Shown here: piece by piece, positions 44,651 through 53,222 of the stretch
Numbering within the stretch: position 1 is the stretch's first letter
How the letters are laid out: each line of letters opens with the position of its first letter
Assembly (NCBI GenBank): GCA_051880475.1
Contig: JBJEOA010000049.1
Coordinates: 1 to 64,000, forward strand
DNA from: JAUUSJ01 sp051880475
Lineage (GTDB): Bacteria; Bacillota; Clostridia; Lachnospirales; Lachnospiraceae
DNA length: 64,000 bases
Direction: 5' to 3'
The notes under the pieces: generated by a model
What the model was told of the DNA's origin: nothing
What the model saw: only the letters and a program-made list of their open reading frames with translations
The model's database searches: none
Made by a program: the position numbers and the translations under genes

Positions 44651-45490
44651 ATGTCAAAAAAATACCCTATTACAATTAGTTCATGGACACTTGGAGATCA
44701 GTGCAAATTTGAGGACCGTGTTATTGCAGCAAAAGAAGCAGGATACGACGGAATTGGACTTCGCGCAGAAACTTATGTAGACGCTTTAAATGAAGGATTA
44801 TTCGATGAAGACATTTTGGCAATCCTAGACAAGCATGAGATGAAGGTAACAGAGGTAGAATATATCGTACAGTGGGCGGATGATAATCGTTCTTATGAGC
44901 AAAAATATAAAGAGCAGATGTGCTTCCATATGTGCGAATTATTTAACGTAAAACAGATTAACTGTGGTCTTATGGAAAATTATTCTGTAGAGCATACAGC
45001 ACAGAAATTAAGAGAGCTTTGCCATAGAGCTGGAAAATATATTATCGGTGTTGAGCCAATGCCATATAGCGGTATTCCAAATATGAAAAAAGGATGGGAA
45101 GTGGTAAAAGCAGCTGACTGTGAGAACGCACAGCTTATTTTAGATACATGGCATTGGGTAAGAGCAAATCAGCCAATCGACTTAGAAGTAATCAAAGATA
45201 TCCCAGCAGATAAGATTGTATCTATTCAGATTAACGATGTTTGGGATCGTCCATACGCAAAGAGCATTTTAAGAGATGAGTCCATGCATGATCGTTTAGC
45301 ACCAGGAACAGGTATTGGTTGTACAGCTGATTTCGTGAAAATGGTAAGAGAAAAAGGAATTGAGCCAAATGCAATCGGTGTAGAAGTAATCAGTGATGCT
45401 ATTTTGGCGACAGGATTAAAAGAAGCTGCAAAGCATACTTATGATAGTACAAAGAAAGTATTAGAAGAAGCATGGCCAGAGGCACTCTAA
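44651..45490 (+). CDS. Sugar phosphate isomerase/epimerase-like TIM-barrel protein (possible 3-dehydroshikimate dehydratase)
   Basis: A 279-residue xylose-isomerase-like barrel. Likely metal ligands are the glutamate in GVEPMPYSG, the aspartate and histidine in LILDTWHWVRAN, and the glutamate in GVEVIS. The same fold includes hexulose/inosose isomerases and the QuiC/AsbF-type 3-dehydroshikimate dehydratases. Because it heads an operon with a YdiB-like dehydrogenase and stands near aroD, a role on dehydroshikimate or a related ring acid is plausible, but sequence alone does not decide. AGGAGGATGAAATA precedes the ATG. Confidence 0.75.
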   Translation: MSKKYPITISSWTLGDQCKFEDRVIAAKEAGYDGIGLRAETYVDALNEGLFDEDILAILDKHEMKVTEVEYIVQWADDNRSYEQKYKEQMCFHMCELFNVKQINCGLMENYSVEHTAQKLRELCHRAGKYIIGVEPMPYSGIPNMKKGWEVVKAADCENAQLILDTWHWVRANQPIDLEVIKDIPADKIVSIQINDVWDRPYAKSILRDESMHDRLAPGTGIGCTADFVKMVREKGIEPNAIGVEVISDAILATGLKEAAKHTYDSTKKVLEEAWPEAL

Positions 45491-45527
45491 GAAAGATAAA
45501 AAGATAAAGATAGAAGGGAGAAAGATC

Positions 45528-47453
45528 ATGAATTATAAAGCAATGTTTCAGCCAATTCAGATTGGACCTATGACAGTAAAAAATCGTTTTGTCGTTCCGC
45601 CAATGGGAAATAACTTTGCAAATCCAAATGGATGTATGAGCGAGCAGTCTGTTGCATACTATAGAGAACGTGCGAAAGGTCAGTTTGGCTTAATCACAAT
45701 TGAGGCAACAGTTGTACATAAGGGTGCAAAGGGTGGCCCTAGAAAACCTTGCCTTTATGATGATTCTAGCATTGAGAGCTTTAAAAAAGTAATTGATGCT
45801 TGTCATGAAGAAGGTGCAAAAGTTTCTATTCAGTTACAAAATGCAGGTCCAGAAGGAAATGCTAAAAATGCGGGAGCTCCAATTACAGCTGCGACAAGTA
45901 TTCCATCTGTATTTGGAAGAGATATCCCTCATGAGCTTACAACAGAAGAAGTATATAAATTAATCGAAGGATATGGAGATGCAGCAAAGAGAGCTATGAA
46001 AGCTGGCGTAGATGCGGTAGAAATTCATATGGCTCATGGATATTTGGTAAGTACTTTCTTATCTCCTAGAACAAATAAGAGAGTAGATGAGTTTGGCGGA
46101 TGTTTTGAAAACAGAATGCGTTTCCCTAGACTAATTATCGAAGATATTAAGAAAAAAACAGAGGGAAAAATTGCTGTTTTAGCTAGAATTAACAGTGATG
46201 ATGAAATTTTAGGTGGACTTGATGTTCACGATAGTGCAACAATCGCAGCTTATTTAGAGGATTGTGGACTTGATGCTCTTCACGTATCTAGAGCAGTTCA
46301 TATTAAAGATGAGTATATGTGGGCTCCAACAACAATTCATGCTGGTTTTTCCGCAGAGTTAGTAGAAGAAATTAAGCGTGCTGTTACAATTCCTGTTATT
46401 ACAGTAGGACGTTATACAGAGCCACATTTTGCTGAGCTTATGGTAAGAGAGGGAAGAGCAGATTTAGTAGCATTTGGTCGTCAAAGTTTAGCTGATCCAC
46501 ATATGCCATTAAAAGCACTAGAAAATAGACTTGAGGATATGACACCATGTATCGCTTGTCTTCAGGGTTGTGTGGCAAATATGTACGCTGGAAATCCTAT
46601 CTGCTGTCTGACAAACCCATGTCTTGGAAAAGAATCTACACCGATTGAAAAGACAGAAAATCCTAAGAAAGTTATGGTAATTGGTGGCGGTGTCGGTGGA
46701 CTTTGTGCAGCTTTCTTAGCACAAGAAAAGGGACATCAAGTTGACTTATATGAGGCAAAGGAGATTCTTGGCGGAAATATGAGACTTGCTGCTTATCCTC
46801 CTGGAAAAGGAGATATCACAAACATGGTTCGTAACTATATCCATCGCTGTGAGAAAGCAGGCGTAAATATTCATATGAATACAGAAGTCGACTTAGACTT
46901 TATCAAAGCTGAGAAGCCAGATAGTGTTATCGTGGCTACAGGTTCTAAAACTTTAATTCTTCCAATCGAGGGAATTGAAAATGAGGCAATTATCCACGGT
47001 TCTGATTTATTGGAAGGAAAAAGAGGTGCAGGAAAGAAGGTTCTTGTTGTCGGCGGTGGAATGGTTGGATGTGAGACAGCTGCATTCCTTGGAGAGCAGG
47101 AGCATGATGTGACCGTTATCGAGTTTAGAGATACAGTTGGAGCAGATGTTATCCATGAGCATAGAGTTTATTTAATGAAAGATTTCAAAGAGTATGGAAT
47201 CAAAGAAATCACGGGAGCAAAAGTTTGTAAGTTCTTTGAGGACGGAGTAGAGTACGAGACGGCAGACGGCGTTCATCATGAGACAAGGGGATATGATTCT
47301 GTTATTCTTTCTATGGGATATCGAAACTATGATCCAATGAGTGAACAAATCAAAGAAATCATTCCTGAGACTTATGTAATCGGTGATGCAATCCGTGCAA
47401 GAAGAGCACTTGATGCAACAAAAGAGGCATTCGATATAGTAGCTCAGTTATAA
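45528..47453 (+). CDS. NADH:flavin oxidoreductase/2-enoate reductase family protein (copy 2)
   Basis: 641 residues, the same architecture as copy 1: FMN barrel (AHGYLVSTFLSPRTNKR), Fe-S cysteines (CIACLQGC, then CCLTNPC), and an FAD/NAD(H) module (VIGGGVGGLCAAF and VVGGGMVGCETAAF). The two copies differ enough to suggest different substrates. It lies 37 bases behind the TIM-barrel gene and ahead of ydiB, so it probably reduces a C=C bond in the same pathway. GAAGGGAG precedes the ATG. Confidence 0.9.
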   Translation: MNYKAMFQPIQIGPMTVKNRFVVPPMGNNFANPNGCMSEQSVAYYRERAKGQFGLITIEATVVHKGAKGGPRKPCLYDDSSIESFKKVIDACHEEGAKVSIQLQNAGPEGNAKNAGAPITAATSIPSVFGRDIPHELTTEEVYKLIEGYGDAAKRAMKAGVDAVEIHMAHGYLVSTFLSPRTNKRVDEFGGCFENRMRFPRLIIEDIKKKTEGKIAVLARINSDDEILGGLDVHDSATIAAYLEDCGLDALHVSRAVHIKDEYMWAPTTIHAGFSAELVEEIKRAVTIPVITVGRYTEPHFAELMVREGRADLVAFGRQSLADPHMPLKALENRLEDMTPCIACLQGCVANMYAGNPICCLTNPCLGKESTPIEKTENPKKVMVIGGGVGGLCAAFLAQEKGHQVDLYEAKEILGGNMRLAAYPPGKGDITNMVRNYIHRCEKAGVNIHMNTEVDLDFIKAEKPDSVIVATGSKTLILPIEGIENEAIIHGSDLLEGKRGAGKKVLVVGGGMVGCETAAFLGEQEHDVTVIEFRDTVGADVIHEHRVYLMKDFKEYGIKEITGAKVCKFFEDGVEYETADGVHHETRGYDSVILSMGYRNYDPMSEQIKEIIPETYVIGDAIRARRALDATKEAFDIVAQL

Positions 47454-47474
47454 AAATTTTTATAAATATATTTT

Positions 47475-47522
47475 ACAAAAGACAAATTAAAAATACTTAC
47501 AAAAGATAAATTAAAAAGATTT
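47475..47522 (+). repeat. 24-base tandem duplication between the flavin reductase and ydiB
   Basis: Two adjacent copies (47475-47498 and 47499-47522) of an A-rich unit starting ACAAAAGA differ at only a few positions. Confidence 0.6.
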
Positions 47523-47587
47523 ATAAAAGGTAAGATAGATGATATGAATCTGAAATCTTAGGCAAAAAAAGGAAAGGGAGAAAAACA

Positions 47588-48466
47588 ATGGAACAGAGAA
47601 TTAAAGGAACAACTGGTTTAATGGCATTGATTGGAAGTCCTGTAGGACATTCAGGTTCTCCAGCTATGTACAATTTTAGCTTCCAGTATAATAATCAAGA
47701 CTATGCTTATATGGCATTTGATATTAAGGAAGACCAAGTACCAGCAGCATTAGATGCAATGCGTCTTTTCAAGATGAGAGGATGTAATGTAACAATGCCT
47801 TGTAAAAACGAAGTGGCAAAGCATATGGACGAGTTATCTCCTGCAGCTAGAATCATCGGTGCGGTTAATACAATCGTAAATGAAAATGGAAAATTAGTAG
47901 GACATATCACAGATGGTATTGGATTCGTTCGTAATTTAAAAGAAAATGGAGTGGAAGTAGAAGGAAAGAAAATCGTTGTATTAGGTGCTGGCGGAGCTGC
48001 CACTGCAATTCAGGTACAGTGTGCTCTAGATGGAGCAAGAGCTATCTCTATCTTCAATCAGGATGACCCATTTTTAGCAAGAGCAAAATCTACTGCTGAA
48101 AAATTGGCAAAAGAGACACCAAACTGTGAAGTAAAAGTATTTTGTTTAGATGAAGAAGATACATTAAAGGCTGAGATTGCTGAGGCTGATATTTTAGTAA
48201 ACGCAACTTTAGCAGGAATGAAGCCACATGATGACCTTACTTTGATTAAAGATACTTCAGTGTTCAGACCAGAATTAGTAGTGGCAGATGCTGTTTATAA
48301 CCCACCTGAGACAAAAATGCTCTTAGAGGCGAAGGCAGCTGGATGTAAGACAATCGGTGGAAAAGGAATGCTTTTATGGCAGGGAGCTGCGGCTTATAAA
48401 CTTTACACAGGTGTTGAAATGCCAACAGATGAGTACCAGAAATTCCAAGAAGAGCAAGCAAAATAA
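47588..48466 (+). CDS. ydiB: Quinate/shikimate dehydrogenase (YdiB-like AroE family)
   Basis: Reversibly oxidises shikimate or quinate to the 3-dehydro acid. The 292 residues follow E. coli YdiB more closely than AroE: the substrate site SPVGHSGSP, catalytic lysine in NVTMPCKNE, GAVNTIV, then the nucleotide site GAGGAATAI and FNQDD in place of the AroE NRT motif (YdiB has FNRRD), and GMLLWQGA near the end. The usual NTDG motif reads HITDG, with Asn replaced by Ile but the catalytic Asp kept. AAAGGGAG precedes the ATG. It ends the first part of the operon. Confidence 0.9.
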   Translation: MEQRIKGTTGLMALIGSPVGHSGSPAMYNFSFQYNNQDYAYMAFDIKEDQVPAALDAMRLFKMRGCNVTMPCKNEVAKHMDELSPAARIIGAVNTIVNENGKLVGHITDGIGFVRNLKENGVEVEGKKIVVLGAGGAATAIQVQCALDGARAISIFNQDDPFLARAKSTAEKLAKETPNCEVKVFCLDEEDTLKAEIAEADILVNATLAGMKPHDDLTLIKDTSVFRPELVVADAVYNPPETKMLLEAKAAGCKTIGGKGMLLWQGAAAYKLYTGVEMPTDEYQKFQEEQAK

Positions 48467-48511
48467 GTAATCGTATATCTTTGCAAGCGAAATAAATGAT
48501 AGCATATCTTT
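48454..48511 (+). repeat. 29-base tandem duplication covering the ydiB stop codon
   Basis: 48454-48482 and 48483-48511 are imperfect copies starting GCAAGC and ending ATATCTTT. The first contains the final codons and stop of ydiB, so the second is a duplicated gene end. Confidence 0.65.
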
Positions 48512-48583
48512 AATCACGAAATAGTTTTTATTTATCAAACAGATATATCTGCTTTTGTAGGTAGACATCAATGAAAGATTGCG

Positions 48584-48617
48584 GGGATTCTAAATAGCGA
48601 TATGAATTTAGAATCCC
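48584..48617 (+). terminator. Hairpin between ydiB and aroD
   Basis: GGGATTCTAAA and TTTAGAATCCC form a perfect 11-base stem followed by TTCTCATTT. A moderate terminator. The 372-base gap otherwise holds the tandem repeat and the aroD promoter. Confidence 0.55.
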
Positions 48618-48762
48618 TTCTCATTTAAAAATGCTTGTGTTTTTTTTAACAAGAAGAGAGGGCATAGAAAAATAGTGAGGAGTAAATTGCAAAATAAATT
48701 TAAGAAATATATACCAATAGAAAAGACTTATGAGTTTGAGCAGTGAAATTACGGCGGTTCTA

Positions 48763-48791
48763 TTGGCAAGTTTCAGAAAAAGGGGTATAAT
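48763..48791 (+). promoter_or_regulatory. Promoter of aroD
   Basis: TTGGCA (48763-48768), 17 bases, TATAAT (48786-48791), about 50 bases before aroD. Confidence 0.65.
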
Positions 48792-48838
48792 CATTTAAAG
48801 CGTTATAGTGAAAATTTTTATGAATAGGAGAAAGAAAT

Positions 48839-49600
48839 ATGAGTACAGTAAAAGTTAGAAATATCGTACTTGGCGATGGAATACCAAAAATTTGTGTTCC
48901 TATTGTTGCAGTAACAAAAGAAAGTATTCTCGAGGAAGCAAAAAGTTTTGCAAATATTCCTGTAGATCTCGTGGAGTGGAGAGTAGATTGGTTTGAAAAT
49001 GTATTTGATTTAGAAAAAGTGAAAGATACTTTGGCAGCACTCCGAGAAGTTCTTGGGGAAACCCCAATTTTATTTACGTTTCGAACAGCAAAAGAAGGTG
49101 GAGAGCGTGAAATATCCAAAGAAGATTATTTAAATTTAAATAAAGAGATTGCTAAGACAAAGCTTGCGGATTTAGTCGACGTAGAAGTATTTACAGGGGA
49201 TGATATCGTAAGAGATATTATTTCAACTGCCCATCAAAATGATGTAAAAGTAGTGGCATCAAACCACGATTTTGATAAGACACCAGCGGAGGAGGATATT
49301 ATTTATCGTCTTCGAAAGATGCAAGATTTAGGTGCTGATATTCCTAAAATCGCAGTAATGCCAAAGACAAAACTTGATGTCTTAACACTTTTATCTGCTA
49401 CAGAAAAAATGAGAAGTTTTTACGCAGATCGCCCTATTATTACAATGTCAATGGCGGGAACAGGGGTAATCAGCCGAATCTGTGGAGAAGTATTTGGCTC
49501 TTGTTTAACATTTGGAGCAGCGAAGAAAGCCTCTGCACCAGGACAGATGGGTGTGGAAGATTTAAGCCAAGTGCTTTCCTTATTGCATAAGAGTTTATAA
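48839..49600 (+). CDS. aroD: Type I 3-dehydroquinate dehydratase
   Basis: Interconverts 3-dehydroquinate and 3-dehydroshikimate through a Schiff base. At 253 residues it matches the E. coli type I enzyme almost residue for residue, with the catalytic H143 (ASNHDF) and Schiff-base K170 (PKIAVM) at the same numbers. ILEWRVD-like LVEWRVD and the carboxy-terminal APGQ loop are present. ATAGGAGAAAG precedes the ATG. It has its own promoter and lies ahead of a TRAP transporter, an arrangement that suggests catabolic rather than biosynthetic use; in E. coli ydiB and aroD are also neighbours. Confidence 0.95.
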   Translation: MSTVKVRNIVLGDGIPKICVPIVAVTKESILEEAKSFANIPVDLVEWRVDWFENVFDLEKVKDTLAALREVLGETPILFTFRTAKEGGEREISKEDYLNLNKEIAKTKLADLVDVEVFTGDDIVRDIISTAHQNDVKVVASNHDFDKTPAEEDIIYRLRKMQDLGADIPKIAVMPKTKLDVLTLLSATEKMRSFYADRPIITMSMAGTGVISRICGEVFGSCLTFGAAKKASAPGQMGVEDLSQVLSLLHKSL

Positions 49601-49608
49601 ATGAAGTG

Positions 49609-49643
49609 GCCAAGATAAAATAGGAAACTTATTTTATCTTGGC
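49609..49643 (+). terminator. Strong hairpin between aroD and the TRAP transporter
   Basis: GCCAAGATAAAAT (49609-49621) and ATTTTATCTTGGC (49631-49643) pair perfectly over 13 bases. There is no T run after it, so partial termination or message processing is likely. A TTGACA follows at 49646 with only a weak -10 box. Confidence 0.5.
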
Positions 49644-49694
49644 ATTTGACAGAGGATTTTATAGTTAATAAATATGCGAGGGAGGATGAAATCT

Positions 49695-50198
49695 ATGAAG
49701 ATTATAAAATGGCTGGATAATAATCTAGAAGAATTTTTGATGGTTATCTTTTTACTGGCAATGACTATAATCATGGGTGTACAAGTGCTGTCAAGGTATG
49801 CATTTGGGGCATCTTTGTCTTGGTCAGAGGAGATTACGAGATATCTTTTTATCTGGTCTGGATTCATCAGTGTCAGTTATTGTACTAAAAAATGTATTTC
49901 TATTAAAATTGAGCAATTTGTTGCGGCATTTCCAAAGAGAGGAAAGGCATTGTTCAAGATTATAAATCACACAATTGAGATTATATTTTTTATTTATTTA
50001 ATTCCTTTTGCAATTTTATATTTGCGCTCTGCGATTGAGAGTGGACAGGTAAGTCCAGCTTGTGCAATACCAATGTATTATATTCAGGCGGCTCCACTTG
50101 TAAGTTTTATTTTAGTATCGATTCGTATTGTGCAAAGATGGATTGCAGAATTTAAAATATTGCTTGGAAAAGATAAAGAAGAGGAGGAGAGTAAATAA
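49695..50198 (+). CDS. dctQ: TRAP transporter small permease (DctQ)
   Basis: Small membrane subunit of a tripartite ATP-independent periplasmic transporter, four helices, 167 residues from the ATG at 49695. The frame opens at 49674, but GGAGG at 49681-49685 lies nine bases before 49695 and directly abuts an earlier ATG, so 49695 is best. The motif SRYAFGASLSWSEEITRYLFIW is family-typical. Its stop shares a base with dctM. TRAP systems import carboxylates with Na+ or H+. Confidence 0.9.
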   Translation: MKIIKWLDNNLEEFLMVIFLLAMTIIMGVQVLSRYAFGASLSWSEEITRYLFIWSGFISVSYCTKKCISIKIEQFVAAFPKRGKALFKIINHTIEIIFFIYLIPFAILYLRSAIESGQVSPACAIPMYYIQAAPLVSFILVSIRIVQRWIAEFKILLGKDKEEEESK

Positions 50199-51487
50199 TG
50201 TCACCAGTTGCAATTTTTATCGCATTTGTTGTATGTATGATTATTGCGATTCCGATTGGTATCTCACTTGGAATTGCGGCAATTTTACCAAGTGCATTTG
50301 ACGCCTCCTTCACAGCGAGTGGACAGTTTGTCATTCGGTCTATGCTAGGGGGAATTGATAGTTTTCCACTTCTTGCAGTGCCAATGTTTGTATTATCTGG
50401 TATTATCATGGCAAGAGGCGGTATTTCCAAAAAGCTTTTTGACGTATTTTCCTATTTTTTAGGAAAACTAACGGCAGGTATGCCTTGTGCAGTTATTGTT
50501 ACCTGTCTTTTTTATGGGGCAATTTCAGGCTCAGCACCAGCTACCGTTGCGGCGGTTGGAAGTATGACAATTCCAATCTTATCAGAACTTGGATATGACA
50601 AGAAATTTGCTACAGCGATTGTGGCGGTGGCGGGAGGATTAGGTGTTATCATTCCACCTAGTATTCCATTTATCATGTTTGGTATGGCATCGGGAGAGTC
50701 GGTAAGTGATTTATTTTTAGCAGGTATTATTCCAGGTTTATTGATTGCAGCACTTCTTATGTTTTATGCAATTTTTTACTGTAAGAAAAACGGTGAGGAT
50801 AAAGAAAAAATCGCTAAAGTTGTGAGTGAACTTCACCAAAAAGGACTATTTTCTGTTTTAAAAGAAAGCTGTTTTGCTCTTCTTAGCCCAGTTATTATTT
50901 TAGGATGTATTTATTCAGGGGTGGCATCTCCGACAGAGGCGGCTGTAATTTCCGTATTTTATTCCTTAATTATCAGCATCTTTGTCTATAAAACAATTAA
51001 AATAAAAGATATCTGGGGAATTTTAGTAGAGGGTGTTAGAACTTATAGCCCACTTTTATTTATTTTGGCAGCTTCTATCGCATTCTCAAGAGTGCTTACC
51101 TTAATGCAAGTTCCACAGCAAGTTAGTGCTTGGATTTCTGTTAATTTCACAAATGAAGTTATTTTGCTTTTAGTTATCAATGTATTTTTATTATTGGTTG
51201 GTATGGTAATGGATACGACACCGGCAATTCTTATTCTATCACCGATTTTACTTCCAATTGTTACCAATATCGGTATGGATCCAATTCATTTTGGTGTTAT
51301 GATGGTTGTAAACCTTGCTATCGGCTTTGTAACTCCTCCGATTGGAGTAAATCTTTTTGTGGCAAGTTCATTAACCGACGTGCCAGTGATGGAAATTGCA
51401 AAAAAGGCGATGCCACTCATTGGTTTCTTCCTACTGGCATTACTCTTTATCACATTTATACCACAGATTAGCTTGGCACTTTTATAG
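50198..51487 (+). CDS. dctM: TRAP transporter large permease (DctM)
   Basis: The 429-residue channel-forming subunit with about 11-12 helices. Family signatures include GSAPATVAAVGSM-type segment, GGLGVIIPPSIPF and GFVTPPIGVNLFVAS. It overlaps dctQ by one base (TAATG), so the two are translated together. The cargo is set mainly by the binding protein that follows. Confidence 0.95.
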   Translation: MSPVAIFIAFVVCMIIAIPIGISLGIAAILPSAFDASFTASGQFVIRSMLGGIDSFPLLAVPMFVLSGIIMARGGISKKLFDVFSYFLGKLTAGMPCAVIVTCLFYGAISGSAPATVAAVGSMTIPILSELGYDKKFATAIVAVAGGLGVIIPPSIPFIMFGMASGESVSDLFLAGIIPGLLIAALLMFYAIFYCKKNGEDKEKIAKVVSELHQKGLFSVLKESCFALLSPVIILGCIYSGVASPTEAAVISVFYSLIISIFVYKTIKIKDIWGILVEGVRTYSPLLFILAASIAFSRVLTLMQVPQQVSAWISVNFTNEVILLLVINVFLLLVGMVMDTTPAILILSPILLPIVTNIGMDPIHFGVMMVVNLAIGFVTPPIGVNLFVASSLTDVPVMEIAKKAMPLIGFFLLALLFITFIPQISLALL

Positions 51488-51498
51488 GAGGGAATGTT

Positions 51499-52503
51499 AT
51501 GAGATTAAAAAAGTTAGCAGTAATTGGTTTCACAGCTCTCCTCTTTGTGGGAACTTTGGGTTGCTCTTCTAATCAGGGAAATGATGAGGTTCAGCGCTAC
51601 GCATGGCCTCTTGGAACATCAAGCCCAGAAGATACCGTAACACAGATTTATGCACAGAAATTTGCCGATGAGGTGAGCAAATTAAGTGATGGAAAAATGA
51701 AAATTCAAGTCTATCCAAACAGTACAATCGGAGGAGACAGAGAGCTTCTTGAGACGTGCAAAGACGGAGATATTCCGTTTGTTGTGCAAAATACAGCTCC
51801 GCAGGTTACATTTTTACCTGACACAGCGATTTTTGATATGCCTTGTGTCTTTGACACGATTGAGCAGGTGCGAGAATGTGTAGATGGGCAGGAATTTTAC
51901 TCTCTCATGGAGCAGGTTTATTTAAAAGGTGGATATCGTCTGCTTGGGTATGCAGACCAGGGATTTCGTATTATGTCCACAAATAAAAAGATAGAAAAGT
52001 TTGAAGATTTTAAGGGACAAAAGATTCGTACAATGGAAAACTCTTTCCATATGGATTTTTGGAAGAAATTAAAAGCGAACCCAACTCCTATGACATTTAG
52101 TGAAGTTTATATTGGACTTCAGCAAGGAACAATCGACGCCCAGGAAAATCCTTATGAGGTTATCGTTTCTAGTAAATTATATGAACAGCAAGACTATGTG
52201 GTAGAGACAAACCATCTTCCTCACTTAATTTCTCTTATCGTGAGTGATGATTTCTATCAGAGTTTAACAAAGGAACAACAGGCAATCATTGACGAGGCGG
52301 CAGCACTTGCAAAAGACGAGGCGAGACAGGCATCTGATAATCGAATTGCAGACCGCATTAAGACAATCGAAGATAGCGGTACAGAAATCTTGACATTAGA
52401 TGACGAGACAAAAGCCAAAATCCGCGAGACAGCACAGCCAGTCTACGATAGAATTAAAAAAAGTGTAAGTGAAGATATTGTAAAGGCATATCTTGGCGAA
52501 TAG
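51499..52503 (+). CDS. dctP: TRAP transporter solute-binding lipoprotein (DctP)
   Basis: A 334-residue extracellular binding protein anchored as a lipoprotein (GTLGC, C22). It has the DctP pattern, with the conserved arginine in LLGYADQGFRIMSTNKKI that salt-bridges the ligand carboxylate, FKGQKIRTMENS, and QGTIDAQENPYEVI. GGAGGG precedes the ATG. With aroD and ydiB upstream, quinate, shikimate or a similar ring acid is the likely cargo; this is inference. Confidence 0.92.
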   Translation: MRLKKLAVIGFTALLFVGTLGCSSNQGNDEVQRYAWPLGTSSPEDTVTQIYAQKFADEVSKLSDGKMKIQVYPNSTIGGDRELLETCKDGDIPFVVQNTAPQVTFLPDTAIFDMPCVFDTIEQVRECVDGQEFYSLMEQVYLKGGYRLLGYADQGFRIMSTNKKIEKFEDFKGQKIRTMENSFHMDFWKKLKANPTPMTFSEVYIGLQQGTIDAQENPYEVIVSSKLYEQQDYVVETNHLPHLISLIVSDDFYQSLTKEQQAIIDEAAALAKDEARQASDNRIADRIKTIEDSGTEILTLDDETKAKIRETAQPVYDRIKKSVSEDIVKAYLGE

Positions 52504-52518
52504 ACGAATAAATAAAGG

Positions 52519-52560
52519 AAAAACCCTAATTCTCTCATAGTTGAGAGGATTAGGGTTTTG
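52519..52560 (+). terminator. Terminator after the TRAP operon
   Basis: AAAACCCTAAT and ATTAGGGTTTT with an inner CTC/GAG pairing form the stem; T-rich sequence follows. Confidence 0.82.
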
Positions 52561-52604
52561 TACTTTAAGCGTTTTGCTTTATGCTTTTATACAGTTTACT
52601 TTAC

Positions 52605-52814
52605 CTATTTGCTCATAGGGAAGCTATCGCTGTCTTCATCATTAAATACGCAGTAAACCATGTTTTCTTCAGGTTTTACATATAAGTCAAGTTTCTTTAA
52701 ATCTTTTACTATATTTCCATTTGCCTTCCAAATCTTTTTTGCAGCTGCAATAAAGTCTTTTGTATCAGCTTCAACTCCCTGATATTGTAAATAAATATTA
52801 GATTTCATACTCAT
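52605..52814 (-). CDS. Small DUF6465-like protein
   Basis: A 69-residue protein from the ATG at 52814 (AGGAGG is 12 bases upstream). The pattern NIYLQYQG, then an AKKIWKANG helix, KKLDLYVKPEENMVYCVFN, resembles the small DUF6465 family common in Lachnospiraceae; this is from memory. Function unknown. The frame extends upstream to 52877, but that part has no ribosome site. Confidence 0.65.
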   Translation of the reverse strand: MSMKSNIYLQYQGVEADTKDFIAAAKKIWKANGNIVKDLKKLDLYVKPEENMVYCVFNDEDSDSFPMSK

Positions 52815-53025
52815 AATATACTTAAACCTCCTAAATGTTATAAATTTTAACATGTCTCCCTTCAAAGTTTTAAGCAAGTTAAGAATTTTTTAAACTTAAA
52901 ACGAATCTATTATATAATATTTCAATATAAAAATCAATGAAAAACTTCTATAAGGAAATATCATAAAGGACAGAAAGTCTTTATGATAAAAAAGAAAATG
53001 ACGATAATATCTTCCGTTGTTTTGC

Positions 53026-53081
53026 TTGACTATAGTCGAAAAAACATCTATAATATTAATAGTCAAAAAAACATCTATAAA
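53026..53081 (+). promoter_or_regulatory. Promoter with two TATAGTC-type repeats, upstream of the M14 peptidase
   Basis: TTGACT (53026-53031), 17 bases, TATAAT (53049-53054). The -35 box overlaps the palindrome GACTATAGTC (53028-53037). A unit running from ATAGTC to ATCTATAA occurs at 53032-53054 and again at 53059-53081, a 27-base period that puts the second copy over the predicted transcription start. The remaining gap from 52815 to 53222 holds nothing else I recognise. Confidence 0.65.
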
Positions 53082-53222
53082 ACCCATGGAAAACTTTTTG
53101 ATGTAGCTATGTGAAAATTTGTGCGAAAAAATTTAGGGGAAAGGAAGGTTAAGAAAAAATTTAGCGAGTAAAATTAAGTTGATACGAGAATATAGGAGAG
53201 AAAAGGATAAAAGGAGGAACAT

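Noticed and set aside
53026..53081. CRISPR or iteron origin
   Set aside because: Only two units at this site and three at 58339, with no spacer structure, and both overlap perfect -35/-10 boxes. Regulatory repeats fit better.
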